From assembly GCF_006337065.1 (NCBI RefSeq), contig NZ_CP040872.1:868001-932000 (forward strand): 64,000 nucleotides of DNA, given 5' to 3'. Under the pieces are notes generated by a model, which was not told where the DNA came from, searched no databases, and saw nothing but the letters and a program-made list of their open reading frames with translations. Made by a program: the position numbers and the translations under genes. Shown piece by piece: positions 15,364-24,284 of the stretch (position 1 is its first letter; each line of letters starts with the position of its first letter). This DNA comes from Agromyces laixinhei (GTDB lineage: Bacteria > Actinomycetota > Actinomycetes > Actinomycetales > Microbacteriaceae).

Positions 15364-16121
15364 ACGGATCAGGGATGAACGACGACGGGGCGAGCGCGAA
15401 CGACGTGCTCGAGGACTACTACCCGCCCGCCGACCGGTTCCTGCTCGCGCAGACGTGGTGGATCGTCAGCGAGCTCTGCCGGCGGCATCCGCACCTGCGT
15501 GCCGGCACCGTCCAGGCGCCCGACGGCTACCGGCTCGTGCTCGTCTACGACGAACCCGACGCCTACCGCGTGCAGTTCGATCTGGTGGGCGGAGCGAAGT
15601 TCAAGCTCGGCGACGAGGTGCACACCATCAGCTGGATCGAGATGATGGCGCCTGGCAACGCGCACGAGATCGTGAAGCGCATCGAGGTCGAGTCGGGCCT
15701 CGGCGTGCCGATGAACACACCCGCGACCACGGCGCGCTCGATCGTGTACCGGGTATTAGCCGCCGCGCTCGCCGCGGGAGTGAACGACCGGCACGACTGG
15801 TATGCCGAAGAGGTGGCTTTCGACTTCGACACCGATTTCGAGCGGCATCCGGTGTTCTCGCACTTTCCGACGATTCCGGATGCCGCGGGCGGATACCTGC
15901 GCGCGCTGGCTGCGCAACTTGCCGTCGAAGAACGGGGCCAGGTCGTCTTCCAGGCGCCGATGATCGCGCTCATGCGCAACCACGTGCCGGCCGTCGTGTT
16001 CGACCTCGCGGGCGTCGCACACACGCTCGACGGCGCGAAGGAGCTGCTGCCGATGTATCGCGAGATCAACGACAACCTCACGCTCACGATGATGCAGATC
16101 GTCGGGCCATGGCTGCCCTGA
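15360..16121 (+). CDS. TY-Chap2-like putative peptide chaperone family protein
   Basis: A 253-residue soluble protein whose ATG overlaps the stop of the ARH-phosphatase gene. The segment ADRFLLAQTWWIVSELCRRHPHL with DGYRLVLVYDEP resembles proteins annotated as TY-Chap2, relatives of type III secretion chaperone/YbjN folds that have been linked computationally to prokaryotic conflict systems. Further blocks are ARSIVYRVLAAALAAGVNDRHDW, FDFDTDFERHPVFSHFP and APMIALMRNHVPAVVFDL. No catalytic motif is seen. The family assignment is from memory and moderate. Tight coupling suggests that it binds, delivers or regulates the ARH-phosphatase product. Confidence 0.5.
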   Translation: MNGSGMNDDGASANDVLEDYYPPADRFLLAQTWWIVSELCRRHPHLRAGTVQAPDGYRLVLVYDEPDAYRVQFDLVGGAKFKLGDEVHTISWIEMMAPGNAHEIVKRIEVESGLGVPMNTPATTARSIVYRVLAAALAAGVNDRHDWYAEEVAFDFDTDFERHPVFSHFPTIPDAAGGYLRALAAQLAVEERGQVVFQAPMIALMRNHVPAVVFDLAGVAHTLDGAKELLPMYREINDNLTLTMMQIVGPWLP

Positions 16122-16159
16122 CGTATTGACAACCCCCTCCGAAAGGAACGCAGAACCCT

Positions 16160-16657
16160 ATGACCAAGAAGATCGTCTACATCGACCTCGACAATACGCT
16201 CGTCGACTTCCGCTCGGCGCTGCCGCGCCTCGACCCGGCGCGTGACCGCGACACCGACGAATCCGATCTCGACGACATCCCGGGCATCTTCGCGCTGATG
16301 GACGCGATGCCGGGCGCCGTTGATGCGTTCAACGCACTGTCGAAGGAGTACGACGTCTACATCCTGTCGACGGCGCCGTGGAACAACCCGTCGGCCTGGA
16401 GCGACAAGTTGCTCTGGGTGCAGAAGCACCTCGCGACGGATGCCTCGGGCCCCGCGTACAAGCGCCTCATCTTGTCGCACCACAAGCACCTCAACCGCGG
16501 CGACTACCTCATCGACGACCGCGCCGCGCGCGGCGCTTCGGAGTTCGAGGGCGAATGGCTGCAGTTCGGCGTGGCGCCATACGAGACGTGGGCGGATGTT
16601 ACGGGGTATCTGTTGGCGAATGGGCAGTCGCGAATCGACGCCGGAGTCGACGAATGA
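16160..16657 (+). CDS. 5'(3')-deoxyribonucleotidase-like HAD hydrolase
   Basis: A 165-residue HAD-superfamily protein with GAAAGGAACGC before the ATG. Motif I is IDLDNTLVDF (nucleophile and acid Asp), motif II YILSTAPWNNP, and motif IV DDRAARG. The arrangement and length match the NT5C family, which dephosphorylates dNMPs and similar nucleotides. It follows the TY-Chap2-like gene by 38 bases and is probably co-transcribed. Nucleotide removal would fit either pool control or defence, but specificity is not visible. Confidence 0.8.
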   Translation: MTKKIVYIDLDNTLVDFRSALPRLDPARDRDTDESDLDDIPGIFALMDAMPGAVDAFNALSKEYDVYILSTAPWNNPSAWSDKLLWVQKHLATDASGPAYKRLILSHHKHLNRGDYLIDDRAARGASEFEGEWLQFGVAPYETWADVTGYLLANGQSRIDAGVDE

Positions 16658-16710
16658 TCGATCCAGCTCTGACGCCTTAACAGCAGGCTTGCGACACCGA
16701 AGAATACCTC

Positions 16711-17172
16711 GTGGTGCCCGAGCCGATCTGGCATCGAGATCCGGTCATGTGCCGCCTGCGCGAAGTTGTCGGCGAGGACGGCGACCTGTACTTCTGTGCG
16801 TTCGGTCTGAACGGAGCGGATCGGGCTGCCTGGCGCGGGATCAGGTTGATGTCCATGGATCCCGACAGCGGGCGATTCGAGCTGATGACTGCTCGTGGTG
16901 AGAGCCGGTTTTTCCCCGCCGAGAGCGAGGTCGCATCCGTCTGGTGGCTCGGGCGGATGCAGGATGAGCTCTGGCTCGCCATTGTCCCTCACGAGTTGCA
17001 CCGTCGCTCGACAGAGTTCGTAGTCACGGATATCGATTCGGGCACGGTTTCGAATGAAGATCGGGCCGCATACCTGCGGTATGTGGGTGGCGCGAACCCT
17101 CGAAACCAACAGATGACTCGGTGGACTAGGACGGATGCCGACTTCATCATCGCGTTGGGGATGAACCTGTGA
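16711..17172 (+). CDS. Hypothetical protein
   Basis: A 153-residue soluble protein of no recognised family, GTG start (GTGGTG, either possible). It has a beta-rich N-terminal half (DLYFCAFGLNG, GRFELMTARGESRFFPAES), then ELWLAIVPHELHRRSTEFVV and a helical end. Base composition is lower in GC than the genes to the left, which marks the transition into the defence island. It converges on the SIR2 gene with a 26-base overlap, suggesting that this region has been rearranged. It might be the last gene of the ARH cluster or a cargo gene. Confidence 0.5.
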   Translation: MVPEPIWHRDPVMCRLREVVGEDGDLYFCAFGLNGADRAAWRGIRLMSMDPDSGRFELMTARGESRFFPAESEVASVWWLGRMQDELWLAIVPHELHRRSTEFVVTDIDSGTVSNEDRAAYLRYVGGANPRNQQMTRWTRTDADFIIALGMNL

Positions 17173-18721
17173 TGCGCTCGGCCCCGAGTTCACCGAGCAG
17201 CACATCCACCCGCGCCCAAGCGGCGGTTTCGTGCGCGGATTCGTCGGCGTCTCGAGCGAGACGCATAAGCAGGTCGCGCACGTGGAGTTCGGCCGGCGTC
17301 AGCGCGTGTGCGAAGTCGGGGTCCAGAAGGTAGGAGTGCCCGTCGCTCGCATAGGCGAGCACGATGTCGAGGAAGATCTCTAGCTTCCGGGCAGCGTCGG
17401 CACGCTGAGCCGACGGATCCATGGAGGCTGCTTCCGAAGGCGACATCGAGATGAAGTCCAATCGACCCTGCCAGAGCTTCTCGTCGAGCGGGTCGGATGC
17501 AAGGGTGAGCACCGTGCCGAGGTGCGCCTTGCCGTCGACTGCGCGTTGTACATCGTGTGCGATCTCGTGGAAATGGTCGTCGCGCAGCCCGAAGCCCACG
17601 AACAGCAGGTGTCGCGTCATGAGCGTCGCCTTCACGAGCGCACTGAGTGCCGCACGACCGGAGTTGAACCCGAGGTAGTCGTCGCGGGTGAGCACGATCG
17701 TCTCCGGATTCGTCACGCTGCCGTGCAGCTTCAGAAGCCAGTCATCGCGCACGGATGACTCGTCGGGAAGCACGATGCGTGGTCGGCCGGCATCCCTTGC
17801 GGCCTGCTCGAAGAGGGTGTCGTAGTTCAGCGTGATGGCCTGCTCGGAGTCGAGTGAGGCGAGAAGCGCGGGGGCGAGCCCGTATCGTTTCCGTTCGACG
17901 TGCTGTGCGACGGCTGCGGAGAATGCGTGTTTCGCGGTGCCATCACGTGCCTCGAACGCGGCGCGGAGAAGGGCCGCCTGATCGAGCGGATCCCGATTCG
18001 AGAGCTGTTCGCGTTCGACGTCGTCGAGGCCGGCGTCGTGGGCGAGCCTTCGGAGAAGCTCGCTCCAGACCGGAGCGCCCGCGGACACGCTGACGCCCGA
18101 ACCCATGAAGGGCACGAGTCTGCCCGCCTTGGCATGGTCGCCGAGGGTGCGGGCCTTCTCCACGAGTGCATGGTCGAGCCCTTCCCATCCATGCTCCGTG
18201 CGTCGCACGTGTTGTGCGAGCGCGTACGCCTTCTCGTCTCGAAGCACGAGCGCCACGTCGACGCCGAGGCGCTCGGCCGTGGAACCGGCTTCATCGAGAA
18301 GTACTCGCAGGATGTCGCCGCGCAACGCCGAGCCACCGCCGCCCTGAGCGCCGAAGAACGGCATCGCGAGGAGCCGCGTGGGTCGCTTGGTGTAATGCGG
18401 AGCAGCCGCTCCGGCCTCGATAAACGCTCGCACCGCGGGTCGAAGGTCGTCGGTCTGACGAACGCCATACAACGGCACGGTCGTGAGGATCGGCACCGGA
18501 TCACCTTCGTGCGTGTCGAGCCTGGCAGCGAGGATCTCGTCTCGGTCGATGGCACGACGTGCGGCGGCTGGGAGGCGCCCCGCGGCATCCGGAACTGCAC
18601 TGAGCCACGCATCGGCCACCTCCATCCGCGAATCGCTCGGAAGCAGCCAGGCGTCGCAGGCGAGGTTCGTGATGTCGCCGCGGATGATGAAGACGTGACT
18701 ACGTGGTGCGCTATCGGGCAT
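17147..18721 (-). CDS. Macro-like domain plus SIR2 domain protein (probable defence effector)
   Basis: A 524-residue protein starting MPDSAPRSHVFIIRGDITNL. Residues 1-175 resemble a macrodomain: RGDITNLACDAWLLPSDS near the N-terminus and RLLAMPFFGAQGGGG (116-130) where the ADP-ribose loop would be. From about residue 200 a SIR2 domain follows: RLVPFMGSGVSVSAGAPVW, then ITLNYDTLF (N299) and LLKLHGSV (H333). Defence SIR2 proteins hydrolyse NAD on phage sensing; the Asn/His pair needed for this is present. The long frame upstream of the chosen ATG is Arg-rich and unlike protein. It lies 71 bases after the coiled/PH-like gene, probably as one unit with it. The macro call is similarity by eye. Confidence 0.72.
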   Translation of the reverse strand: MPDSAPRSHVFIIRGDITNLACDAWLLPSDSRMEVADAWLSAVPDAAGRLPAAARRAIDRDEILAARLDTHEGDPVPILTTVPLYGVRQTDDLRPAVRAFIEAGAAAPHYTKRPTRLLAMPFFGAQGGGGSALRGDILRVLLDEAGSTAERLGVDVALVLRDEKAYALAQHVRRTEHGWEGLDHALVEKARTLGDHAKAGRLVPFMGSGVSVSAGAPVWSELLRRLAHDAGLDDVEREQLSNRDPLDQAALLRAAFEARDGTAKHAFSAAVAQHVERKRYGLAPALLASLDSEQAITLNYDTLFEQAARDAGRPRIVLPDESSVRDDWLLKLHGSVTNPETIVLTRDDYLGFNSGRAALSALVKATLMTRHLLFVGFGLRDDHFHEIAHDVQRAVDGKAHLGTVLTLASDPLDEKLWQGRLDFISMSPSEAASMDPSAQRADAARKLEIFLDIVLAYASDGHSYLLDPDFAHALTPAELHVRDLLMRLARDADESAHETAAWARVDVLLGELGAERITGSSPTR

Positions 18722-18792
18722 GTAGGGAAATACCTCGTGATGGTGTCTGTGGGCCGGCCATAGTGCGACGGGATCGGCCCCGCTTTCCTGGG

Positions 18793-20367
18793 CTACTGGG
18801 CGATCGCCCGATCCGTCGAGGACTCGTCGGTCAAGAGTGGGTCGGTGCGTCGCTCGTCTTCGGGCAGCTCCATCGCTGCGGCAAGCAGATTGCCGAGTCG
18901 GCGGGCGTCGTCGAGCCCTTGCCCCTTGCCGGCCCAATCGTCGAAGGTGAGCCTGACGTTCTCGTCCTTGGTGATGACGTCCAGCACAGGGCCCTGTTTG
19001 TCGCGTTCGCGGAATCGCACGTAGCGAATGTCCGAGAGGGGGAACTCGCGCTCGATCATGCCCTGCTTGCGCACCGCGCTCTGCGTCGAGATGAAGAAGT
19101 GTTCGGGCGTCACGCCGATGTAGGCGTTGTCACCGACGAGGCGGTCGAGATTGACGTCGGCGAGGGCCAACAGTCGGGCTTCGCCGGGCACGACCCAACG
19201 AAGAACCCGCAGAACCTCGTCGGGCGTGGCCTCTTTGAACACCGCCACGGGCGGATCCAGCGGATCAGGTCGAGTGTGGACACGATTGCGGAGTGCCGCG
19301 ACTTGCTCAGACAACGCCTCGGCCATGGCGACGGCGTCGCGGATGCTCCGACGCTTGGTGGTGAATGGCAGGCTGCGTTCACCCGGCAGCTCCGCCATCA
19401 GACGGCACTGACGTTCGATGTCCGCGAGGAGTCGCGCGATGTCGCTCATGGCCTCGCTGTGCTCGCGTTTCGTCTCGGCAACGAGTTCGGCGAGAAGTCG
19501 TTCATTCTCGACGGCATTCGCCTCGTCACGGATGATGTGGGCGGCGCGCAGCACCTGCGAGCGATGCCAAGACCCTTCGGCCATGAGCACGCCGTGCGTG
19601 TCGGCGATGATCTGCTCGATGTTCTTCTGAATGTAGACGCGACGGCCCGCGGCGTCAGCGTCGAGCGCCTTGAGATGCCCTCGGACGAGCGACATGAAAA
19701 GGTGTCGCTGCTTGCGCAGGTCGGCATCCTTTGTCGCGATGGAGGCGAAGATGTGGTCATTGACGGCGCCGACCGCCTTGGCCTCACGTACGGCCCTCAC
19801 CGTTGTCTCGTGCAGACCGAGCAGTGTCGCCCACTGGTCCTCGTGAAGCGCTCGGAGGACGTCCCGAGTGAGTTCGATGTTCTCGTCGATTCGACGCGAG
19901 ATCGACTCGAGCTGCATCTGTATCTGCAGGAGCGCAATCGCCGGACCGAGAGCGGTGAGCATCGCAGCGCTCTGCGCTGCGACGACCGGCGCGTAGCGCG
20001 CCTGGGCGACGATCTTCCCCGAACCGTCGACGATGGGGCCCAGATTCCAGCCGCCTGACGTCATCGGTTGGAACGTCTTGAGCAATTCCACGCTCTCGGG
20101 CGCCAGACGCACCAACCCCTGAGCTGAGACCGCACCCTGGGCACCCTGTGCCGCCACATTGCCGATGCCCGAAGCGATGGCGAGCTGATCGGTCAGGGCC
20201 TTGCTCGTTTGGGCGCTCATCATCTCGAAAGGCGTGAAGTCGAGGTCGGCGGGCGGCTGGTCCGCGAAGAGCACGGCGAGGCCGGGCTCGATCTCGACCA
20301 GGCTGACCATCGAGTCATCCCGAGTGGTCGCTACCGTTGCGCTTGGTGCTTCTTCTGACGCGGACAT
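18793..20367 (-). CDS. Helical protein with C-terminal PH-like segment, partner of the SIR2 protein
   Basis: A 524-residue protein, AAGGAGAG seven bases before ATG. Residues about 60-155 are Ala/Gly/Gln-rich with a hydrophobic stretch (VVAAQSAAMLTALGPAIALLQ). A long helical/coiled region follows, with SRRIDENIELTRDVL and RLLADIERQCRLMAELPGE. The final third has AYIGVTPEHFFIST, REFPLSDIRYVRFRE and VLDVITKDENVRLTFDDW, the strand pattern of a bacterial PH-like domain. No enzyme motif is visible. Position immediately before the SIR2 gene suggests a sensor, inhibitor or membrane-recruiting partner. Not a family I can name. Confidence 0.6.
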   Translation of the reverse strand: MSASEEAPSATVATTRDDSMVSLVEIEPGLAVLFADQPPADLDFTPFEMMSAQTSKALTDQLAIASGIGNVAAQGAQGAVSAQGLVRLAPESVELLKTFQPMTSGGWNLGPIVDGSGKIVAQARYAPVVAAQSAAMLTALGPAIALLQIQMQLESISRRIDENIELTRDVLRALHEDQWATLLGLHETTVRAVREAKAVGAVNDHIFASIATKDADLRKQRHLFMSLVRGHLKALDADAAGRRVYIQKNIEQIIADTHGVLMAEGSWHRSQVLRAAHIIRDEANAVENERLLAELVAETKREHSEAMSDIARLLADIERQCRLMAELPGERSLPFTTKRRSIRDAVAMAEALSEQVAALRNRVHTRPDPLDPPVAVFKEATPDEVLRVLRWVVPGEARLLALADVNLDRLVGDNAYIGVTPEHFFISTQSAVRKQGMIEREFPLSDIRYVRFRERDKQGPVLDVITKDENVRLTFDDWAGKGQGLDDARRLGNLLAAAMELPEDERRTDPLLTDESSTDRAIAQ

Positions 20368-20577
20368 GCGAGCTCTCCTTGTTCGGCTGAAGTGATCGTA
20401 GTATGCAGACGCGCGTGGTTACGCCGCGAACTCCGGACGCGCCGACGTGGAGTCCTCACGTCGTAGGGACGTTCGCCCGGGCGACGGCTGGCTGACGCCA
20501 CCGGAAGCGCAGTGCTTGCCTTCCAACTCGGTGCGGTGAGGCGGCATGCCTTCCGTGGCGCGCGGTCATCGGCGGTA

Positions 20578-22479
20578 TCACCGCCTCGATACGTATTCCC
20601 GCAGCGCTGCGACCGTTGTGAATACCTCGTACCCGAGGACTTTGAGCCTTTCGACAGCATCAGGCTCGTCTCGTTCCAGCAGGACGGGTTCTCCAATACC
20701 TTCCTGCAGTCCGTTCGCCCAAAGGGCGTCGGCGTTGCAGAGAATGACGCCCGTGTCGTCATCCACGACCTCCGTCCCCATATCGGGAGCGGAGTAACCC
20801 TCCGTGACCATCCAATCGACGAGGTCTTTCAGCTCGGTATCCTCGGCGTCGCGCTCTTCCTCAGCCAACGTGACAGCCGCACCACGCACGAGCTCGGACT
20901 GTGCTCCGTGGCCGGACTCCAGATCCTTCAGGAAGTCATTCATCGCCTTTGCGAGCAGTTCGCGACGCGACGCTAGGAACTCCCGGAATCGTTCCACGTT
21001 CCACAGTTGCGGATCCTCCGGCACCCATTGACTCGAAAGGGCTCCGGGAAAATCGGCCTCGACTCGCGGCATGTACTCGGCCGGAGGGGTGGCGCTCATG
21101 CTGATGTTCGTGTGCTTCGTTAGGAAGCAGAAGTTGGCGACGGCATTGACTTCGCCGCGGCTGTATCCCGCTGCATAGAGCAGGGCTTTCGGGAAGATGT
21201 GGTGCACATCCAAGGAGGTGTTGTGCCCAAGCAGAGAGCTCGAGAGAGCCACCCCGGTTCCGAAGTCGCGTGCAATGTGAGTCCGGGTCAGCAGGTAGAG
21301 GGTCGGATAGAAGCGAGATCCCATCGAGTTTCCTGCGAAATCACTCTCTCGAACCGCGAGGTCACCGCGTGACTGGCGAAGCGTCCCGAAGAGCCCGTCG
21401 ACGCCATCTCTTTCGACCGCTTCGAGATCTTGAGCCAATGCTGACTCCGATGAGCCTGCATATCGTCCCCACATTCCGGTGTGGATGTACCAGGCCAAGA
21501 GTCGGCTCTGCGCCGCGGCATCCGGAAGCTTGCCTCCGTGGAGGTGGGAGTAGCGCGCCAGAAGAACGAGAGCGTACTTGCTGAACAGCACTCGATCGTG
21601 ATCGAGTCCCAGGCGACCCGAAATGACGTCCAACCAGCCGCTGACATACCGCTGCGCTTTCCTGAGGCCTTCCTGCACATTGACGATCGGAGTGTTCGCA
21701 AGCGCGGTGAACGGTGCGTTGCCGGTGACGATGCCGTTGACGACCCGAAGGAGCCAATCGAGCTTGAAGGTGAAGCCCGCCTTTCGCCAGAGGTCAAGGA
21801 CAGCGTTGAACTCTTGCCGTGCTTCTGGCCACGAAGCACACACCTTCGCAAGAGCCAGGTCACCCTTCGAAAGCTTCGTCCCACCCGAATTGACACGGTT
21901 GAAGATGTCGACGACTATGTCGATGGTCTTGTCCGGGCCCACGACTTCTTCGATATGGAAATCGCGCTTGTCGATGTTCGCGAGCGCCATCAGGCGGTTG
22001 AAATACTCGGCCTGCTGCTTTGCGTCACCGTCGGCGAGCTGCATCATCGCCGGTAGGAACGCGCCGGGGCCCTCAAGGAAGAGCCTGCTCACGTCGACCC
22101 ACGCAGGGTCCGACTTCATCTTTACGGGTGCATAGAACTCAAAGTTCTGATCGGCGACGTTGAAGTACAAGTCAATGAATGCTTTGGCGTTTCCCTCGAA
22201 GAACTTGGGTGCAGCGCCGCGGATAACCCCGTAGAGGGAGGTCACACGTTGCTGCCCGTCGAGAAGCAGCTTCACCGTTCCATCCGTGGAGACACCGCCA
22301 CGGGCACTCGCGCCGGCCGCAGGCGTGATCCACGTCATGAATCCGCCGACGGGGTATCCCCGGTAGAGCGATGTGAACAGTCCTCGAACTTGATCGCCGT
22401 TCCAGACGTAACCTCGCTGAAACTCAGGAAGTGCGATATCACCGGAATCGACCTGATGCAGAAGATCGCTGACCTTCAC
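20578..22479 (-). CDS. DUF262 protein with HNH (DUF1524-like) nuclease motif
   Basis: A 633-residue protein. The N-terminal DUF262 (GmrS/ParB-like) domain has IALPEFQRGYVW and the NTPase motif LLLDGQQRVTSLYG (74-78 DGQQR). Around residue 423 DVHHIFPKALLYAAGYS with NFCFLTKHTN is an HNH nuclease of the DUF1524 (GmrD) type. A C-terminal stretch of about 120 acidic residues is extra. GmrSD-like enzymes cut modified phage DNA using nucleotides; the DUF262-HNH fusion suggests a modification-dependent endonuclease. It lies 78 bases downstream of the cytosine methyltransferase gene on the same strand. GC is visibly lower than in the flanks. Confidence 0.8.
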   Translation of the reverse strand: MKVSDLLHQVDSGDIALPEFQRGYVWNGDQVRGLFTSLYRGYPVGGFMTWITPAAGASARGGVSTDGTVKLLLDGQQRVTSLYGVIRGAAPKFFEGNAKAFIDLYFNVADQNFEFYAPVKMKSDPAWVDVSRLFLEGPGAFLPAMMQLADGDAKQQAEYFNRLMALANIDKRDFHIEEVVGPDKTIDIVVDIFNRVNSGGTKLSKGDLALAKVCASWPEARQEFNAVLDLWRKAGFTFKLDWLLRVVNGIVTGNAPFTALANTPIVNVQEGLRKAQRYVSGWLDVISGRLGLDHDRVLFSKYALVLLARYSHLHGGKLPDAAAQSRLLAWYIHTGMWGRYAGSSESALAQDLEAVERDGVDGLFGTLRQSRGDLAVRESDFAGNSMGSRFYPTLYLLTRTHIARDFGTGVALSSSLLGHNTSLDVHHIFPKALLYAAGYSRGEVNAVANFCFLTKHTNISMSATPPAEYMPRVEADFPGALSSQWVPEDPQLWNVERFREFLASRRELLAKAMNDFLKDLESGHGAQSELVRGAAVTLAEEERDAEDTELKDLVDWMVTEGYSAPDMGTEVVDDDTGVILCNADALWANGLQEGIGEPVLLERDEPDAVERLKVLGYEVFTTVAALREYVSRR

Positions 22480-22557
22480 GACTTCACCTCTCTGTAACCC
22501 GACTCTGTAACCCGGCGCAGTGCAATGCGAGAGTAGCGGGGCGCGCCTTCCCGTCGC

Positions 22558-23667
22558 CTACTCGAGGCGGGCGGCCAATACCATGCCGATCGCCGCGCCC
22601 AATGGAATAGGCACGGCGTTGCCGATCTGTCGAGCGATGGCGGTCTTCGACCCCACGAACTTGTGGTCATCGGGGAACCCCTGGAGGACGGCGGCCTCGT
22701 AGTGAGTGATCGCACGATCGGCCTGGGGGTGCAAGTATCGCCCCTTCTCCGGCTTGAAGAACTCGGTGCGGATCGTGACGGACGGTCGGTCCCAGTGCAG
22801 GCGACCCATGACGTCGCCTGAGCCGGACTTGTGCTTACGCCAACAGGGGGCGAGGAGCTCGTCGGGAAGGTTGAACCGGTTTCCGCCAGGCGGGATGGCG
22901 GCGAATCGGTCGAGCGAGATCTGTCGATACTCGCGGTCGAGGTGAAGTTCAGCGGGACGATAGGAACCAGAGAACGTTCTGCCGCCGAAGTCGAGCGTAC
23001 GAGCGGGCAGCTCGGTCTCCGTCGGCGTCCAGGAGATCCCGTCGAACGCCTCTTCAACCGTGCGATGTGCTTTCAAATGAGTCGGGGTGGGGAATCCGGG
23101 GAACAAGAGATCCCGATGGAACCCGATGACGACAGCCCGCTTGCGTGCCTGGAATGCGCCGAAGTCCGCGGCATTGAGCACCGCATGACGGAAGTCGTAC
23201 TCCTCGAGAATGCCACCGCGAGATGTCGCCGATTGGAAGTCGGCGAACTGCGACGATTTGGCGAATGCCGCGACGTTCTCGACCACGAAGTACTTCGGCT
23301 TCGCGCGACGAATCGTCTCTGCGTACTGGCGCCACAGCAAGTTGCGTTCATCGTTGACATCTTGTTTGCCCAGGGTGGAGAACCCCTGGCACGGAGGACC
23401 GCCCACGACGACATCCACTTCGGGAACCGCCTCATTCGCGAGCCAGTCCTGGATGCTGCCGGCATAGACGACTTCGTCTCCGAAGGTGGCTGCGTAACTC
23501 GCGGCGGCCGCGAGATCCATCTCTACTGCGCGAACCGTTCGAAAGCGAGGTGATGCGGAATGGAAACCCGCGGTCAGCCCACCCGCCCCGGCGAAGAGGT
23601 CGAGCACACGGATGAGACCACGCCCGTCGTCGGCGGTGAGAGGATTATGGGGGGCCGTGGGTTGCAT
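22558..23667 (-). CDS. DNA (cytosine-5-)-methyltransferase
   Basis: A 369-residue m5C methyltransferase. Motif I is VLDLFAGAGGL (23-31), motif IV GGPPCQGFST with catalytic C93, motif VI VVENVAAF, motif VIII FQARKRAVVIGF, and motifs IX-X end with GFPDD…IGNAVPIPLG. The short target recognition region lies around 200-290. It would methylate cytosine in a short site and protect host DNA. It is divergent from vsr, the usual companion that repairs T:G mismatches from deaminated m5C. With drmA and drmB nearby it occupies the place of DrmMII of class 2 DISARM, but it is separated from drmB by vsr. Confidence 0.9.
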   Translation of the reverse strand: MQPTAPHNPLTADDGRGLIRVLDLFAGAGGLTAGFHSASPRFRTVRAVEMDLAAAASYAATFGDEVVYAGSIQDWLANEAVPEVDVVVGGPPCQGFSTLGKQDVNDERNLLWRQYAETIRRAKPKYFVVENVAAFAKSSQFADFQSATSRGGILEEYDFRHAVLNAADFGAFQARKRAVVIGFHRDLLFPGFPTPTHLKAHRTVEEAFDGISWTPTETELPARTLDFGGRTFSGSYRPAELHLDREYRQISLDRFAAIPPGGNRFNLPDELLAPCWRKHKSGSGDVMGRLHWDRPSVTIRTEFFKPEKGRYLHPQADRAITHYEAAVLQGFPDDHKFVGSKTAIARQIGNAVPIPLGAAIGMVLAARLE

Positions 23668-23747
23668 TTCCCTGAGTCTAGCCGGCGGCTACGACCTCCT
23701 GTGTCGCACCGCGGGCGCGGCCGAGATGCAGATTCTGGAGGGATGCG

Positions 23748-24284
23748 ATGGGCGCACCTGGCGCCTCGTGGGCGTCATCCGAAAGTACGCGCCGGTCGAT
23801 GGTCGCCAATCGTGGGCGCGATACGAATCCAGAGCTCGTCGTGCGGCGCGTGCTGCACGCGGCGGGGATGCGGTATCGCGTGAATGCGACCCCCGTCCCA
23901 GGAGTTCGGCGCACCGCGGACGTCGTCTTCACCCGGGTGAAGCTCGCGGTGTTCATCGACGGGTGCTTCTGGCACGGCTGCACAACGCACTACCAGCGGC
24001 CTGCGAAGAACCAGGCGTACTGGGACGCCAAGGTCGAGGCCAACCGTCGACGCGATCGGGAGACCGATGCGCTTCTCCGTGCGCATGGGTGGACCGTACT
24101 GCGGATCTGGGAACACGATGTGCGTGCCTACCCCGAAGGAGTCGGCACGCACATTCGGTCGGTCTATGAGGAGCTCAGGACATCGCACGCACCGAATCAT
24201 CGAGTGACGACTCGACCAGCGACTGGAAGTAGCCCTGCACTCCATCGCCTCCCACCAGCATCATCCGGTCCAGGAGTAGATTGA
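23748..24284 (+). CDS. vsr: Very short patch repair endonuclease (Vsr)
   Basis: A 178-residue protein starting MGAPGASWASSESTRRSMV, then NRGRDTNPELVVRRVLHAAG. Catalytic D58 lies in VRRTADVVF. The VFIDGCFWHGCTTHY segment carries H76 and the structural zinc ligands C73 and C78, and WTVLRIWEHDV ends the core. Vsr nicks 5' of a T:G mismatch in methylation sites. It is divergently arranged with the m5C methyltransferase, 80 bases apart. The last 35 or so residues (after EELRTS) look unlike Vsr and overlap the 3' end of drmB on the other strand by 110 bases. Confidence 0.88.
   Translation: MGAPGASWASSESTRRSMVANRGRDTNPELVVRRVLHAAGMRYRVNATPVPGVRRTADVVFTRVKLAVFIDGCFWHGCTTHYQRPAKNQAYWDAKVEANRRRDRETDALLRAHGWTVLRIWEHDVRAYPEGVGTHIRSVYEELRTSHAPNHRVTTRPATGSSPALHRLPPASSGPGVD

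Noticed and set aside
17147..18721. Calling the macro-like/SIR2 protein a DarG antitoxin for the DarT-like toxin
   Set aside because: DarG has a C-terminal antitoxin domain and sits next to darT; here the partner domain is SIR2 and the genes are 32 kb apart. Only a loose functional link is proposed.
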